From Nocardioides sp. SYSU D00038 (GTDB lineage Bacteria; Actinomycetota; Actinomycetes; Propionibacteriales; Nocardioidaceae): DNA of 64,000 nt. Of the stretch, positions 54,351-62,841 are shown piece after piece; position 1 is the stretch's first letter; each line of letters begins with the position of its first letter. The position numbers and the translations under genes are program-made. The DNA is taken from positions 62,001 through 126,000 of the forward strand of contig NZ_JAFFJT010000016.1 of assembly GCF_016924665.1 (NCBI RefSeq), given 5' to 3'. The notes under the pieces were generated by a model. It was given only the letters and a program-made list of their open reading frames with translations. It had not been told where the DNA came from and made no database searches.

Positions 54351-56222
54351 TCAGAGCCCCTCGCGCAGGAATACGTCGAGCCGGTCGAAGCGCTCGCCCC
54401 GCACCAGTCCCGCGAGGTCGCCGGCGAACACGACCCGCCGCCCGTCGGGGCTGAGGTTCGGCGTGAACGCCTGACCGTCCGGTCCGTCGACCGCCGCCAC
54501 CGCGGTACCGGTCGCGCGCGACCAGACGAAGACCGTGGTGTCGGCGTCGATCCCGCCGGGCACCAGGTCGGGGGCGTAGGAGGTGAAGGCCACCCGGGCG
54601 CCGTTCGCCGAGACCGAGGCCTCGAGGCTCTCGCCCCAGGCCGTCGCCGTGCCGGCGGCGTTGCGGCTCACCAGCGTCGAGCGCGGGGCCACGGAGTCCT
54701 GGGAGTCCCAGAGCAGCACGTCGGGCGACCCGTTGCCGTCGTAGGCCCCGCTGACGTCGGTGGCCCACGAGGAGTAGGCGACCCAGCGACCGTCGGCCGA
54801 GATGTCCGGGGCCTCGCTGCTGCCGTTGGCCAGGCCGTCTATGCTGTCGCGGCTCACCAGCGTCGTCACCAGCGAGGTGGGACTGTGGAGGAACACGTCG
54901 GTGAACCCGTTGACGTCGTTGGGCACCACGTCGGGTGCGGTGGACTGGTAGGCGACCCGGCCGTTGTCGGCCACCGACGGCCGGGTGCTCGCACCGTCGG
55001 GGGCGGCACCCGCGCCCGTCCGGGAGACCCGCACCGGCGCCGTCGCCGGCGCGGTGCGGTCCCAACGGAAGACGTCGTAGGAGGCGTTGTCGTCGGCGTC
55101 GTCGCGGGCGATCCCGGACTGGAAGACCAGCCAGCGGCCGTTGGCGCTCAGGTCGACGCCGAGGCCGTTGCCCAGGCCCCGCAGGGTGCCGGTGACCCGG
55201 TCGAAGAGGTAGACGTTCTCGAACCCGGCATCGTCCTGGGGCGTGAGCTCGGCACCGAAGCCGCTGAACGCGACGTAGCGGCCGTCGGCGGAGATCCGGG
55301 CGCCGCCGTAGACGCCGACGTCGTCGCTGCCGCTGGCGGTGCGGCTCAGCTGGCGCGTGGTGCCCGTCCAGCGGTCGCGCAGGAAGACGTCGGTCACGTA
55401 GCCCGGCTCGGCGCCGGTGACGGCGGGGTCGAGGCGGCCGTTGGAGGCGAAGGCGACGTAGCGCCCGTCGCCGGATACCGACGGCGCCAGGCTCGCGGCG
55501 TCGTGCTGGGCGCCGCCGTTGTCGCGCGAGACCAGGGACGTCGGCGTGCCGCGGGGCGGCGCGCCCACCGCCGGGCTGGCGACCGCGCGGAGCCGGCGCG
55601 GCCCCGCCTGCGCGGCCGGCGCCTGCAGCCGGACGCCGAGCGGCAGGCCGCTGGTGCGCAGCGTCACCGTGCCGAGACCGCGGCCGGCCGGGGTGGTGGT
55701 GCCCTCGCCCAGGGTCGTCCACGCGCCGGCCACCCGGCCCTGGAGGCGGACCGTGCGGCCCGGGCCGGAGCCGACCAGCCCGCTGACGACGAGGGGCGCG
55801 CCCGGCTCGCGGCGGGTGGGGCCGACGTGCGGCAGGCCGGTGACCCGCAGGGCGGGGCCCCGCCTGCCGGCCACCACCGCGCGGTAGCGGGTCGCGCCGA
55901 TCGGCACGGGCGTGCGGAACCGGACCCGCGGACCCGAGCCGAGCCGCTTGCCCGCGACGGTGGCCCAGCGGCCGCCGGCCCACTGCCGCTGGAGCACGAC
56001 GCGCTGGCCCGGCCGGCCCTGCGGCACCCGCGCGGTCAGCCCCACCCGCGGCCCGGAGGTCACCTTCGTGCGGGCGGTCGTGAGCACCGCGGTGGGCGCC
56101 GCACGTCCGGCGGCCGGGAGGGTCGCCTCGGCCGCCGCGGTGGGGGCGGCCGGGGCGGTGGGGAGGAGCAGGGCGGCGGTGGCGAGGGTGGCCACGACCG
56201 CGGCGAGGGGACGGGTGCGCAT
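54351..56222 (-). CDS. secreted TolB/WD40-like beta-propeller protein
   Basis: A 623-aa exported protein. The signal peptide is about 1-31. Residues 40-215 form beta-rich modules, and about 225-620 forms a propeller of PD40-type blades. Repeating signatures are APSVSGDGRYVAFAS, ARISADGRYVAFSG, DLSANGRWLVFQS, PDISADGRWVAYSS, SVSANGARVAFTS and NLSPDGRRVVFAG. Each blade also carries TDVFLRDR-type strands. No catalytic domain is attached, so it is presumably a binding or scaffold protein at the cell surface. A strong palindrome lies in its promoter region. Confidence 0.8.
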   Translation of the reverse strand: MRTRPLAAVVATLATAALLLPTAPAAPTAAAEATLPAAGRAAPTAVLTTARTKVTSGPRVGLTARVPQGRPGQRVVLQRQWAGGRWATVAGKRLGSGPRVRFRTPVPIGATRYRAVVAGRRGPALRVTGLPHVGPTRREPGAPLVVSGLVGSGPGRTVRLQGRVAGAWTTLGEGTTTPAGRGLGTVTLRTSGLPLGVRLQAPAAQAGPRRLRAVASPAVGAPPRGTPTSLVSRDNGGAQHDAASLAPSVSGDGRYVAFASNGRLDPAVTGAEPGYVTDVFLRDRWTGTTRQLSRTASGSDDVGVYGGARISADGRYVAFSGFGAELTPQDDAGFENVYLFDRVTGTLRGLGNGLGVDLSANGRWLVFQSGIARDDADDNASYDVFRWDRTAPATAPVRVSRTGAGAAPDGASTRPSVADNGRVAYQSTAPDVVPNDVNGFTDVFLHSPTSLVTTLVSRDSIDGLANGSSEAPDISADGRWVAYSSWATDVSGAYDGNGSPDVLLWDSQDSVAPRSTLVSRNAAGTATAWGESLEASVSANGARVAFTSYAPDLVPGGIDADTTVFVWSRATGTAVAAVDGPDGQAFTPNLSPDGRRVVFAGDLAGLVRGERFDRLDVFLREGL

Positions 56223-56247
56223 CGGGAGTCCTGACGGGAGACGGTTA

Positions 56248-56262
56248 ACTAGCGTTGCTAGT
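56248..56262. promoter_or_regulatory. palindromic operator-like site upstream of the propeller gene
   Basis: ACTAGCGTTGCTAGT is a perfect 6-bp inverted repeat with a 3-bp centre, followed by another half-site ACTAGCG at 56270-56276. It lies 26-40 bp upstream of the start codon, consistent with a TetR- or MarR-like operator. The regulator is not in the window as far as I can tell. Confidence 0.45.
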
Positions 56263-56305
56263 CGCAGAAACTAGCGCCGCTCGTTATCTCCGTCAAGCAC
56301 CTGGG

Positions 56306-57679
56306 CTAGAGCGCCTTCACCGCCGACAGCAGCTTGGAGAGGGACTCCTTGGCGTCGCCGAAGAGCAGCGTGGTCGTGGGCTCGAACAGCAGCTCGTTCT
56401 CGATCCCGGCGAAGCCGGGACGCATCGAGCGCTTGAGGAAGACCACCTGCCGGGCCTGGTCGACGTCGAGGATCGGCATGCCGTAGATGGGGGCCGAGGG
56501 GGTGGTGCGCGCGGCGGGGTTGACCACGTCGTTGGCACCCACGACGAGCACGACGTCGGTGTGGCGGAACTCGGAGTTGATGTCATCCATCTCGACCAGC
56601 TGCTCGTAGGGCACCTGCGCCTCGGCGAGCAGCACGTTCATGTGGCCGGGCATCCGGCCCGCGACGGGGTGGATCGCGTAGTCGACGCGGGTGCCGCGGC
56701 CCTGGAGCACCTCGACCAGCTCGCGGAGGGTGTGCTGGGCCTGGGCGACCGCGAGGCCGTAGCCCGGCACGATGATCACCTTGTCGGCGTAGCCGAGCAG
56801 GATCGCGACGTCGTCGGGGCCTGCCGAGCGCACCGGCCGGTCGGAGGCCTCCCCCGCACCCAGCGTGGAACCGCCGCGCAGCGCCCCGAACAGGATGTTG
56901 GCCACCGAGCGCCCCATCGCCGACGCCATCAGCAAGGTGAGGAAGGTGCCCGACGCCCCGACCAGCGTGCCGGCCACCAGCAGCACGACGTTGCCCAGCA
57001 CGTAGCCGCCGGCGGCGACGGTGAGACCGGTGAAGGCGTTGAGCAGCGAGATCACGATCGGCACGTCGGCGCCGCCCACCGGCAGCACCAGCAGCACGCC
57101 GATCGCCAGCCCCAGCAGGGCGAGCACCACGCCGGTGCCGACCGAGGGGTCGCGCACGACGAGCACCGAGAGCACCACGGCGGCGAGGAGAGCGGCGCCG
57201 AAGACCAGCGGCAGCGCCGGGAACACCACCGGCCGTGAGGTCATCAGGTCCTGGAGCTTGGCGAAGGTGATGACCGACCCGGCGAACGACACCGCGCCGA
57301 CCACGATCGTGAACGCCGTCGCCGCCACGTCGAACCCGGGGGTGATGTCACCCATGTGCTCCAGCTCGAGGAGCGCCACCAGCGCGGCCGCGCCGCCGCC
57401 GACGCCGTTGAACAGCGCCACCATCTGGGGCATCTGGGTCATCTGCACCCGCTGGGCCCCCAGGACGCCGGCAGCAGTGCCGATCGCGATGGCGGCCAGG
57501 ATCCGCGGCACGTGGTCGAGCTCGAGGTAGAAGAACGGCACCGCGACCGCGACCACCGCGGCGGCCGCACCGACCAGGTTGCCGGTGCGGGCGGTGCGCG
57601 GGCCGGCCAGCCCCTTGAGCGCGAGGATGAACGCGACCGCGCAGCCGAGGTAGACCAGCTGGGCCCAGGTGGGGGTCAC
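56306..57679 (-). CDS. pntB: NAD(P)+ transhydrogenase beta subunit
   Basis: A 457-aa proton-translocating transhydrogenase subunit. The membrane domain (about eight helices, 1-270) is followed by the NADP-binding dIII domain. VIIVPGYGLAVAQAQH, IHPVAGRMPGHMNVLLAEA and VVLVVGANDVVNPAA are the dIII signatures. The GTG at 57679 overlaps the pntAB stop. The stop is TAG at 56306. The three-gene form (alpha split in two) is usual in actinobacteria and alpha-proteobacteria. Confidence 0.95.
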   Translation of the reverse strand: MTPTWAQLVYLGCAVAFILALKGLAGPRTARTGNLVGAAAAVVAVAVPFFYLELDHVPRILAAIAIGTAAGVLGAQRVQMTQMPQMVALFNGVGGGAAALVALLELEHMGDITPGFDVAATAFTIVVGAVSFAGSVITFAKLQDLMTSRPVVFPALPLVFGAALLAAVVLSVLVVRDPSVGTGVVLALLGLAIGVLLVLPVGGADVPIVISLLNAFTGLTVAAGGYVLGNVVLLVAGTLVGASGTFLTLLMASAMGRSVANILFGALRGGSTLGAGEASDRPVRSAGPDDVAILLGYADKVIIVPGYGLAVAQAQHTLRELVEVLQGRGTRVDYAIHPVAGRMPGHMNVLLAEAQVPYEQLVEMDDINSEFRHTDVVLVVGANDVVNPAARTTPSAPIYGMPILDVDQARQVVFLKRSMRPGFAGIENELLFEPTTTLLFGDAKESLSKLLSAVKAL

Positions 57680-57975
57680 CGGTCGGCCGCCTTGCCCCGG
57701 GGTCGGGTGAACATCCGCAGCATCCGGTCGGTGACCACGAACCCGCCCACCATGTTGATCGCCGCCAGCACGATCGCGACCAGACCGACGGCCAGCGCGA
57801 CGCCGTCGTCGGTCGTGCCGGTCACGATCACCGCACCGAGCAGGATGATCCCGTGGATGGCGTTGGCGCCCGACATCAGCGGGGTGTGCAGCGTCGAGGA
57901 GACCTTGGCGATCACCTCGATGCCGACGAACACGCTGAGCACGAAGATCGTCAGCCAGACGACGGGCTCGCTCAT
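57676..57975 (-). CDS. pntAB: NAD(P)+ transhydrogenase alpha-2 subunit (membrane part)
   Basis: A 99-aa protein with three hydrophobic helices. SANAIHGIILLGAVIV and AINMVGGFVVTDRMLRMF match the PNTB_4TM segment that ends the alpha subunit in other bacteria. The ATG at 57975 is preceded by GGAAGGGGA and overlaps the pntAA stop as ATGA. Confidence 0.93.
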   Translation of the reverse strand: MSEPVVWLTIFVLSVFVGIEVIAKVSSTLHTPLMSGANAIHGIILLGAVIVTGTTDDGVALAVGLVAIVLAAINMVGGFVVTDRMLRMFTRPRGKAADR

Positions 57976-59120
57976 GCGGGGTCCCCTTCCAGTCGCAGCC
58001 GGGTCGGCTCGTGGCGGACGACTCCGGCGTGGGTCACGCAGCACCCCGCGACGATCTCGTCGTCGAAGTCGGGCGCGAACGCCGCGCGGCCGGCGACCTC
58101 GCCCGTCATCAGCGTCACCAGGTTGACGACGTTCTGGGCGTAGAGGCGCGAGGCCGGGCCCGGCATCTGGGCGGGCACGTTGCGACCGCCCCAGACCTGG
58201 GCGTTGCCGATCCGCACGATCTCGCCGGCGACCACGCCCTCGACGTTGCCGCCGGAGTCGGCCGCGAGGTCGACCACGACCGAGCCGGGCCGCATCTGCT
58301 CCACCATCTCGGCGGTGACCAGCAGCGGGGCGCTGCGCCCGGGCACCGCCGCGGTCGTGATGAGCGCGTCGGCGGCGGCGACGTGGGGGGTGAGCAGCTC
58401 GCGCTGGTGCGCGGCCCGCTCCTCGGTCATCTCCCGCGCGTAGCCGCCGGCGCCCTCGAGGGTCGGCAGGTCGAGCTCGATGGCCTGCGCCCCCATCGAG
58501 CGGATCTCCTCGGCGGCCGCCGCGCGCACGTCGTAGGCCTTGACCACGGCGCCGAGCCGTCGCGCGGTCGCGATCGCCTGGAGGCCGGCGACGCCGGCGC
58601 CGAGCACCACGACCTCGGCGGGGGGCACGGTGCCGGCGGCGGTCATGTTGAGGGGGAAGAACCGGCGCAGCATCCCCGCCGCGACCACGGCGCAGCGGTA
58701 GCCGGCCACGAGTGACTGCGAGGAGAGCGCGTCCATGGCCTGGGCCCGGGAGATCCGCGGCACCAGCTCCATCGCGAACGACGTCGCCCCGACGTCGCGC
58801 AGGTCGGCCACCAGGCCGAGCTCGGCGCCGTCGACCCCGGTGGGCAGGAAGGAGATGGTGGCGGCGCCCGCGCGCAGGGTGCGCACCGCGGCCGGCTCGA
58901 GCGGCTGCACCGAGACGACCAGGTCGGCGGTCGCCACGGCGTCGTCGACCACGACCGCCCCGGCGGCGGCGTACTCGGAGTCGTCGATCAGCGCGGACCG
59001 ACCGGCGCCGGGCTCGAGCGCGACCTCGTAGCCGAGGGCGGTCAGGCGGCCGACCAGCTCGGGCACCAGCGCGACGCGGGACTCGCCGTCGCGGGTCTCC
59101 CTGGCCACTGCGATCCTCAC
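57972..59120 (-). CDS. pntAA: NAD(P)+ transhydrogenase alpha-1 subunit (NAD-binding)
   Basis: A 382-aa dI subunit of the alanine dehydrogenase/PNT family. MRIAVARETRDGESRVALVP is the N-terminal signature, VVVLGAGVAGLQAIATARRLGA the NAD-binding loop, and GSVVVDLAADSGGNVEG the second family motif. The enzyme complex transfers hydride between NADH and NADP+ driven by proton motive force. The start is GTG 59120. It is divergent from the (p)ppGpp synthetase gene with 65 bp between. Confidence 0.95.
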   Translation of the reverse strand: MRIAVARETRDGESRVALVPELVGRLTALGYEVALEPGAGRSALIDDSEYAAAGAVVVDDAVATADLVVSVQPLEPAAVRTLRAGAATISFLPTGVDGAELGLVADLRDVGATSFAMELVPRISRAQAMDALSSQSLVAGYRCAVVAAGMLRRFFPLNMTAAGTVPPAEVVVLGAGVAGLQAIATARRLGAVVKAYDVRAAAAEEIRSMGAQAIELDLPTLEGAGGYAREMTEERAAHQRELLTPHVAAADALITTAAVPGRSAPLLVTAEMVEQMRPGSVVVDLAADSGGNVEGVVAGEIVRIGNAQVWGGRNVPAQMPGPASRLYAQNVVNLVTLMTGEVAGRAAFAPDFDDEIVAGCCVTHAGVVRHEPTRLRLEGDPA

Positions 59121-59185
59121 CCCACCGAACCTAGCCGAGCCCGGCCCCGCCCCGCGGGAGGTGGCGGCGTCCGTACTCTGGTCGG

Positions 59186-59950
59186 GTGAGCAGCGGCCCG
59201 GCCACGCCTCCGGACGACGACTTCCGCCGGTTCATGCTGGAGCACCGCTTCGGCATGGACGAGGTGGTCACCAAGCTGACGATCCTGCGCGACGAGTTCA
59301 CCCACCTCCACGACTACAACCCCATCGAGTCGGTGTCGTCGCGGCTGAAGACCCCCGAGAGCCTGGTGGAGAAGCTGCGTCGCAAGGGCCTCGATCCCGA
59401 GGACGGACCGTCGTTCGACGAGATCAGGGCGCGGGTCACCGACATCGCCGGCGTGCGCGTGGTGTGCAGCTTCGCCTCCGACGTCTACCGCGTCTTCGAC
59501 CTGCTGACCGAGCAGGAGGACGTGCGCACGGTGCAGGTGCGCGACTACATCAAGGAGCCCAAGCCCAACGGCTACCGGTCGCTGCACGCGCTCGTCGAGG
59601 TGCCGGTGTTCCTCTCCGGGGGCGCGGTTCCGGTGGTCGTGGAGGTGCAGCTGCGCACGGTCGCGATGGACTTCTGGGCCAGCCTCGAGCACAAGATCTA
59701 CTACAAGTACCGGCGCGAGGTGCCGGCCGAGCTGCTCGCCGGGCTGCACGAGGCGGCCGAGACGGCGTACCAGCTCGACACCCGGATGGAGGGACTGCAC
59801 CAGGAGGTGCGCGGCCTCGACCCGCTCGCCCCCGACCTGGTGGCCGGGCTGCGTGGCCACGCCGGCCCCGACCCGGGGCTGCTCGACGTGCTGCGGCGCC
59901 TGGGCACGCCGGAGCTGGACGGCGAGCCGGGCCCGCAGGCGCCCGTCTAG
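59186..59950 (+). CDS. GTP pyrophosphokinase family, small alarmone synthetase
   Basis: A 254-aa RelA/SpoT synthetase-only protein. RVTDIAGVRVVCSFASDVYR contains the catalytic region; YIKEPKPNGYRSLHALVEVP and VVEVQLRTVAMDFWASLEHK are the remaining synthetase motifs. There is no HD hydrolase, TGS or ACT domain, so it resembles RelP/RelQ-type enzymes that make (p)ppGpp or pGpp outside ribosome control. The GTG at 59186 lies 6 bp after TACTCT, a possible -10 box, suggesting a leaderless message. The stop codon falls in the first unit of a 12-bp tandem repeat. Confidence 0.9.
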   Translation: MSSGPATPPDDDFRRFMLEHRFGMDEVVTKLTILRDEFTHLHDYNPIESVSSRLKTPESLVEKLRRKGLDPEDGPSFDEIRARVTDIAGVRVVCSFASDVYRVFDLLTEQEDVRTVQVRDYIKEPKPNGYRSLHALVEVPVFLSGGAVPVVVEVQLRTVAMDFWASLEHKIYYKYRREVPAELLAGLHEAAETAYQLDTRMEGLHQEVRGLDPLAPDLVAGLRGHAGPDPGLLDVLRRLGTPELDGEPGPQAPV

Positions 59951-59989
59951 GAGCCCGCCTAGGAGCCCGTCTAGGAGCCCGTCTAGGAG
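59942..59989. repeat. four tandem 12-bp repeats supplying stop codons to both converging genes
   Basis: Units CCCGTCTAGGAG at 59942, 59954 (with C for T at the sixth base), 59966 and 59978. Every unit contains the palindrome CTAG, giving TAG on both strands. The first unit ends the alarmone synthetase (TAG 59948-59950). The last ends the opposite phosphatase gene (TAG at 59985-59983). Confidence 0.9.
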
Positions 59990-60426
59990 CCGGGGCGCAG
60001 CGGCTCGAACCGACGGACGAAGCGGCGCTGCCACGGTGTCTCGACCGCGCGCGGGTGGTAGGTGCGCCGCACCCAGGCCACCGCCTCGTCGGCCGGGTGG
60101 CCGGCCAGCACCGCGAGGCAGGCCAGTGCGGTGCCGGTGCGGCCGCGGCCGCCGGTGCAGGTGACCTCGACCCGCTCGCCGGCCCGGGCCCGGGTCAGCG
60201 CCTCGACCAGCGTCGCCCGGGCGGCCGCCGGGTCGCGGGGCACCCGGAAGTCGGGCCAGTCGATGCGCAGCAGCGGCCAGGCGGCGGCGTCCGCGTCGTC
60301 GGGCCGGCGCGCGTCGGCGCAGTGGACGGCGACGTCGGGCACCGGCCCGGCGGGCAGCGGCGACCGGCGCGAGCGGCCGCGCACCGGGGTGCCGTCGGGC
60401 AGCGCGATCGAGCCGGCGAGCGTCAC
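59983..60426 (-). CDS. protein-tyrosine/dual-specificity phosphatase-like protein
   Basis: A 147-aa protein. The P-loop is C90-TGGRG-R96-T (CX5RT) within VTCTGGRGRTGTA, and the general acid is likely D59 in WPDFRVP. HCADAR upstream is part of the beta sheet. The histidine that normally precedes the P-loop cysteine is replaced by Thr. The GTG at 60426 overlaps the pepN stop as GTGA, so it is the third gene of thpR-pepN-phosphatase. The substrate is unknown and could be a phosphoprotein or a small phosphoester. Confidence 0.82.
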   Translation of the reverse strand: MTLAGSIALPDGTPVRGRSRRSPLPAGPVPDVAVHCADARRPDDADAAAWPLLRIDWPDFRVPRDPAAARATLVEALTRARAGERVEVTCTGGRGRTGTALACLAVLAGHPADEAVAWVRRTYHPRAVETPWQRRFVRRFEPLRPGS

Positions 60427-62831
60427 GACCGGTCGTCCAGGTGGTCCTCCCAGTGCCGGCGCAGCACGGTCGGCACCGGGCCGGACAGGGCGACCCGCAG
60501 CTCGTCGAGCTGGGCCGGCGACAGCGCGAGGGCCGGGAACGCGCGGCCCACCACCTGCGAGAAGGCCTGGCCGCGGCGCTCGGCGATGGTGGCGCCCTCG
60601 GCGAGGTACTGAGACACGTACGGCGCGCACAGGTCGGCCTGCTCGGGCGACCACAGCCCCGCGAGCAGCGCGGCGAACATCCGGTTGGAGACCCGCTCGT
60701 CGTCCGCGGCCGCCGACCACGCCTCGGCCTTGGCCTCCGCGGTGGGGCGCGCCGCGCGGGCCCGGGCGGCGCCGAGCTCGCCGTCGATGGTGCCGTCGTC
60801 GCGGCGCTGGCGCTCGACCTCGGCGTCGTCGATCGCGCCCAGCTCGGCCAGCCGGTGGACCGCGCTCCACCGCAGCCGCGGGTCGAGCTCGACACCGAGG
60901 TGGCGGCCCGCGCGCAGCCACTCGTGCAGCAGGTCGGCGTCGCGGGAGTGGTCGGCCAGCCCCGCGGCGAAGGCCAACCGGGCCTCGGCGTCGGTCGCCA
61001 GCCCGAGGCCCTCGCGGCACGCCGTCGCCAGCAGGTCACGGGCGGCGGCAGCGTCCGCGGCGGGGAGCTGGCGCGGCAGCACCGCGCCGGCCACCCGGCC
61101 GAGCACCGCGTGCACCAGGTCGCCGCTGCGCTCGCGGGGCAGGTGGGATGCGGCGGCGTCGAGCAGCGCGGACGGCGCGAGCACCCGCGACTGCACCTGC
61201 TCGAAGAGCGTCTGCCAGAGCACCGCGCGCACCAGGTCGTCGTCGACCGACGACAGCCCGGCGGTGACCGCGTCCGAGGAGCGCGGGTCGAGGCGGAGCG
61301 CGGCGAACGTCTCCCCGTGGGCGTTGGGAACCACCACCCGACCGGCATATTCCTCCAGCCGCACCGGATCGTCGCCGAGGTCGACCAGGCGCGACCCGAC
61401 CTCGCCCAGCGCGTCGTCGTACGCCGTGACCCGGAACCGGTGCGGGCGCACGCCGTCGCGGTGGAGCACGGGCACGTCGCCGTCGAGCTCCACCCGGATG
61501 GTGTCGTGGCCGGCCCGCGCGAGCCACACCTCCACCCAGCCGCGCACGTCGCGGTCGGAGGCACCGTCGAGCGCCTCGACGAAGTCGGCCAGGGAGGCGT
61601 TGCCGAACCGGTGGCGGGTGAGGTGGGCGTTGACGCCGGCGAGGAAGTCGTCGTCACCGAGCCAGGTGGCGAGCTGGCGCAGCACCGAGTTGCCCTTGGC
61701 GTAGGAGATCGCGTCGAAGTTGCCGAACGCCGCGTCGACGTCGGGCACGTCCTCGGGAGCGGGAGCGACCGGGTGGGTGGAGCGGCGCACGTCGGCGTCG
61801 TAGGCGCCCGGTTTGCGCTGCCCCTCGTGGAGCAGCAGGGTGCCGGCGAACCCGGCGCCGTCGGCGGCCACCCGGTAGCCCATGTAGTCGGCGAACGACT
61901 CGTTGAGCCAGGTGTCCTCCCACCAGCGCATCGTCACGAGGTTGCCGAACCACATGTGGGCCATCTCGTGGGCGATGATCATCGCCCGGTGGCTGCGCTG
62001 GGTCTCGGTGATCCGGCCGCGCGGCAGCAGCTCGTCGCGGTAGACCACGCAGCCGGGCATCTCCTGGGCGCCCCAGTTCTGCCCCGGGACCATCGCCTGG
62101 TCGTAGGAGTCGAACGGGTACGGCTCGTCGAGCAGCCCGGCGTAGTGGTCGAAGCAGTCGACGGTGGTGCGCCGCAGCTCCTCGGCGTCGCGCTCGAGCT
62201 CGGCCGCGAGCGACCGGCGGGCGTGCCAGCCGAACGGCAGGCCGGCGTGCTCCCAGGTGACCGAGTGCCACGGCCCGCAGCAGACGACGAAGTTGTCGAT
62301 CGGGATCGGCGGCGTGGTCGCGAAGGTCCAGCTGCCCTCCTCGCGCGAGGTCGCCCGGCCGTTGGCGAGCACCGTCCAGGCCGGGTCGGCGACCACGGCC
62401 AGGGTGACCGGCGCCTTGAGGTCGACCTGGTCGAAGCAGGGGAAGACCCGCTGGGTGACGTCCATGCCGAGGTAGGCCGACACGTAGGTCTCGCCGTCGG
62501 CCGGGTCGACGAAGAGGTGCATGCCGTCGCCGTCGGTCACGTACGGCACCCGGGCGGTCACCGTCACGACGTGGGCGCCCGGGGTCAGGCCGGTCAGCGG
62601 GATCCGCCGGCCGTCGTACGCCGGGTCGCGCGGCTCGCCGTCGACCGCGAGCGCCACGTCCTCGCCGCGGGTGAGCTCGAGGAACGTGTCGGCTCCCGTG
62701 GAGGTGAACCCGACGGCGACCTCCACGCCGAACCAGCCCCTCCCGGGCTCGGTGACGTCGAGCCGGAGGTCGTAGGAGACGTCGGACAGCGCGGCGGCCC
62801 GGGCGCGGGCCTCGTCGAGGGTCAGCGACAT
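60423..62831 (-). CDS. pepN: M1 family metallopeptidase (aminopeptidase N-like)
   Basis: An 802-aa cytoplasmic zinc peptidase. The zinc site HEMAH (288-292) with E311, 18 residues on, is intact, as is the TWLNESFADYMGY context. The exopeptidase motif GAMEN, which in relatives binds the substrate N-terminus, reads GAQEM (254-258) here: the Glu is kept but the Met and Asn positions differ. An N-terminal beta domain (1-220), the catalytic domain and a C-terminal helical ERAP1-like domain (from about 500) give the usual layout. The ATG at 62831 fits. Confidence 0.92.
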   Translation of the reverse strand: MSLTLDEARARAAALSDVSYDLRLDVTEPGRGWFGVEVAVGFTSTGADTFLELTRGEDVALAVDGEPRDPAYDGRRIPLTGLTPGAHVVTVTARVPYVTDGDGMHLFVDPADGETYVSAYLGMDVTQRVFPCFDQVDLKAPVTLAVVADPAWTVLANGRATSREEGSWTFATTPPIPIDNFVVCCGPWHSVTWEHAGLPFGWHARRSLAAELERDAEELRRTTVDCFDHYAGLLDEPYPFDSYDQAMVPGQNWGAQEMPGCVVYRDELLPRGRITETQRSHRAMIIAHEMAHMWFGNLVTMRWWEDTWLNESFADYMGYRVAADGAGFAGTLLLHEGQRKPGAYDADVRRSTHPVAPAPEDVPDVDAAFGNFDAISYAKGNSVLRQLATWLGDDDFLAGVNAHLTRHRFGNASLADFVEALDGASDRDVRGWVEVWLARAGHDTIRVELDGDVPVLHRDGVRPHRFRVTAYDDALGEVGSRLVDLGDDPVRLEEYAGRVVVPNAHGETFAALRLDPRSSDAVTAGLSSVDDDLVRAVLWQTLFEQVQSRVLAPSALLDAAASHLPRERSGDLVHAVLGRVAGAVLPRQLPAADAAAARDLLATACREGLGLATDAEARLAFAAGLADHSRDADLLHEWLRAGRHLGVELDPRLRWSAVHRLAELGAIDDAEVERQRRDDGTIDGELGAARARAARPTAEAKAEAWSAAADDERVSNRMFAALLAGLWSPEQADLCAPYVSQYLAEGATIAERRGQAFSQVVGRAFPALALSPAQLDELRVALSGPVPTVLRRHWEDHLDDRS

Positions 62832-62841
62832 GCCGCCGACC

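Noticed and set aside
59942..59989. Possible attachment site or CRISPR-like array
   Set aside because: Contiguous 12-bp units without spacers lie between two ordinary genes, with no integrase nearby.
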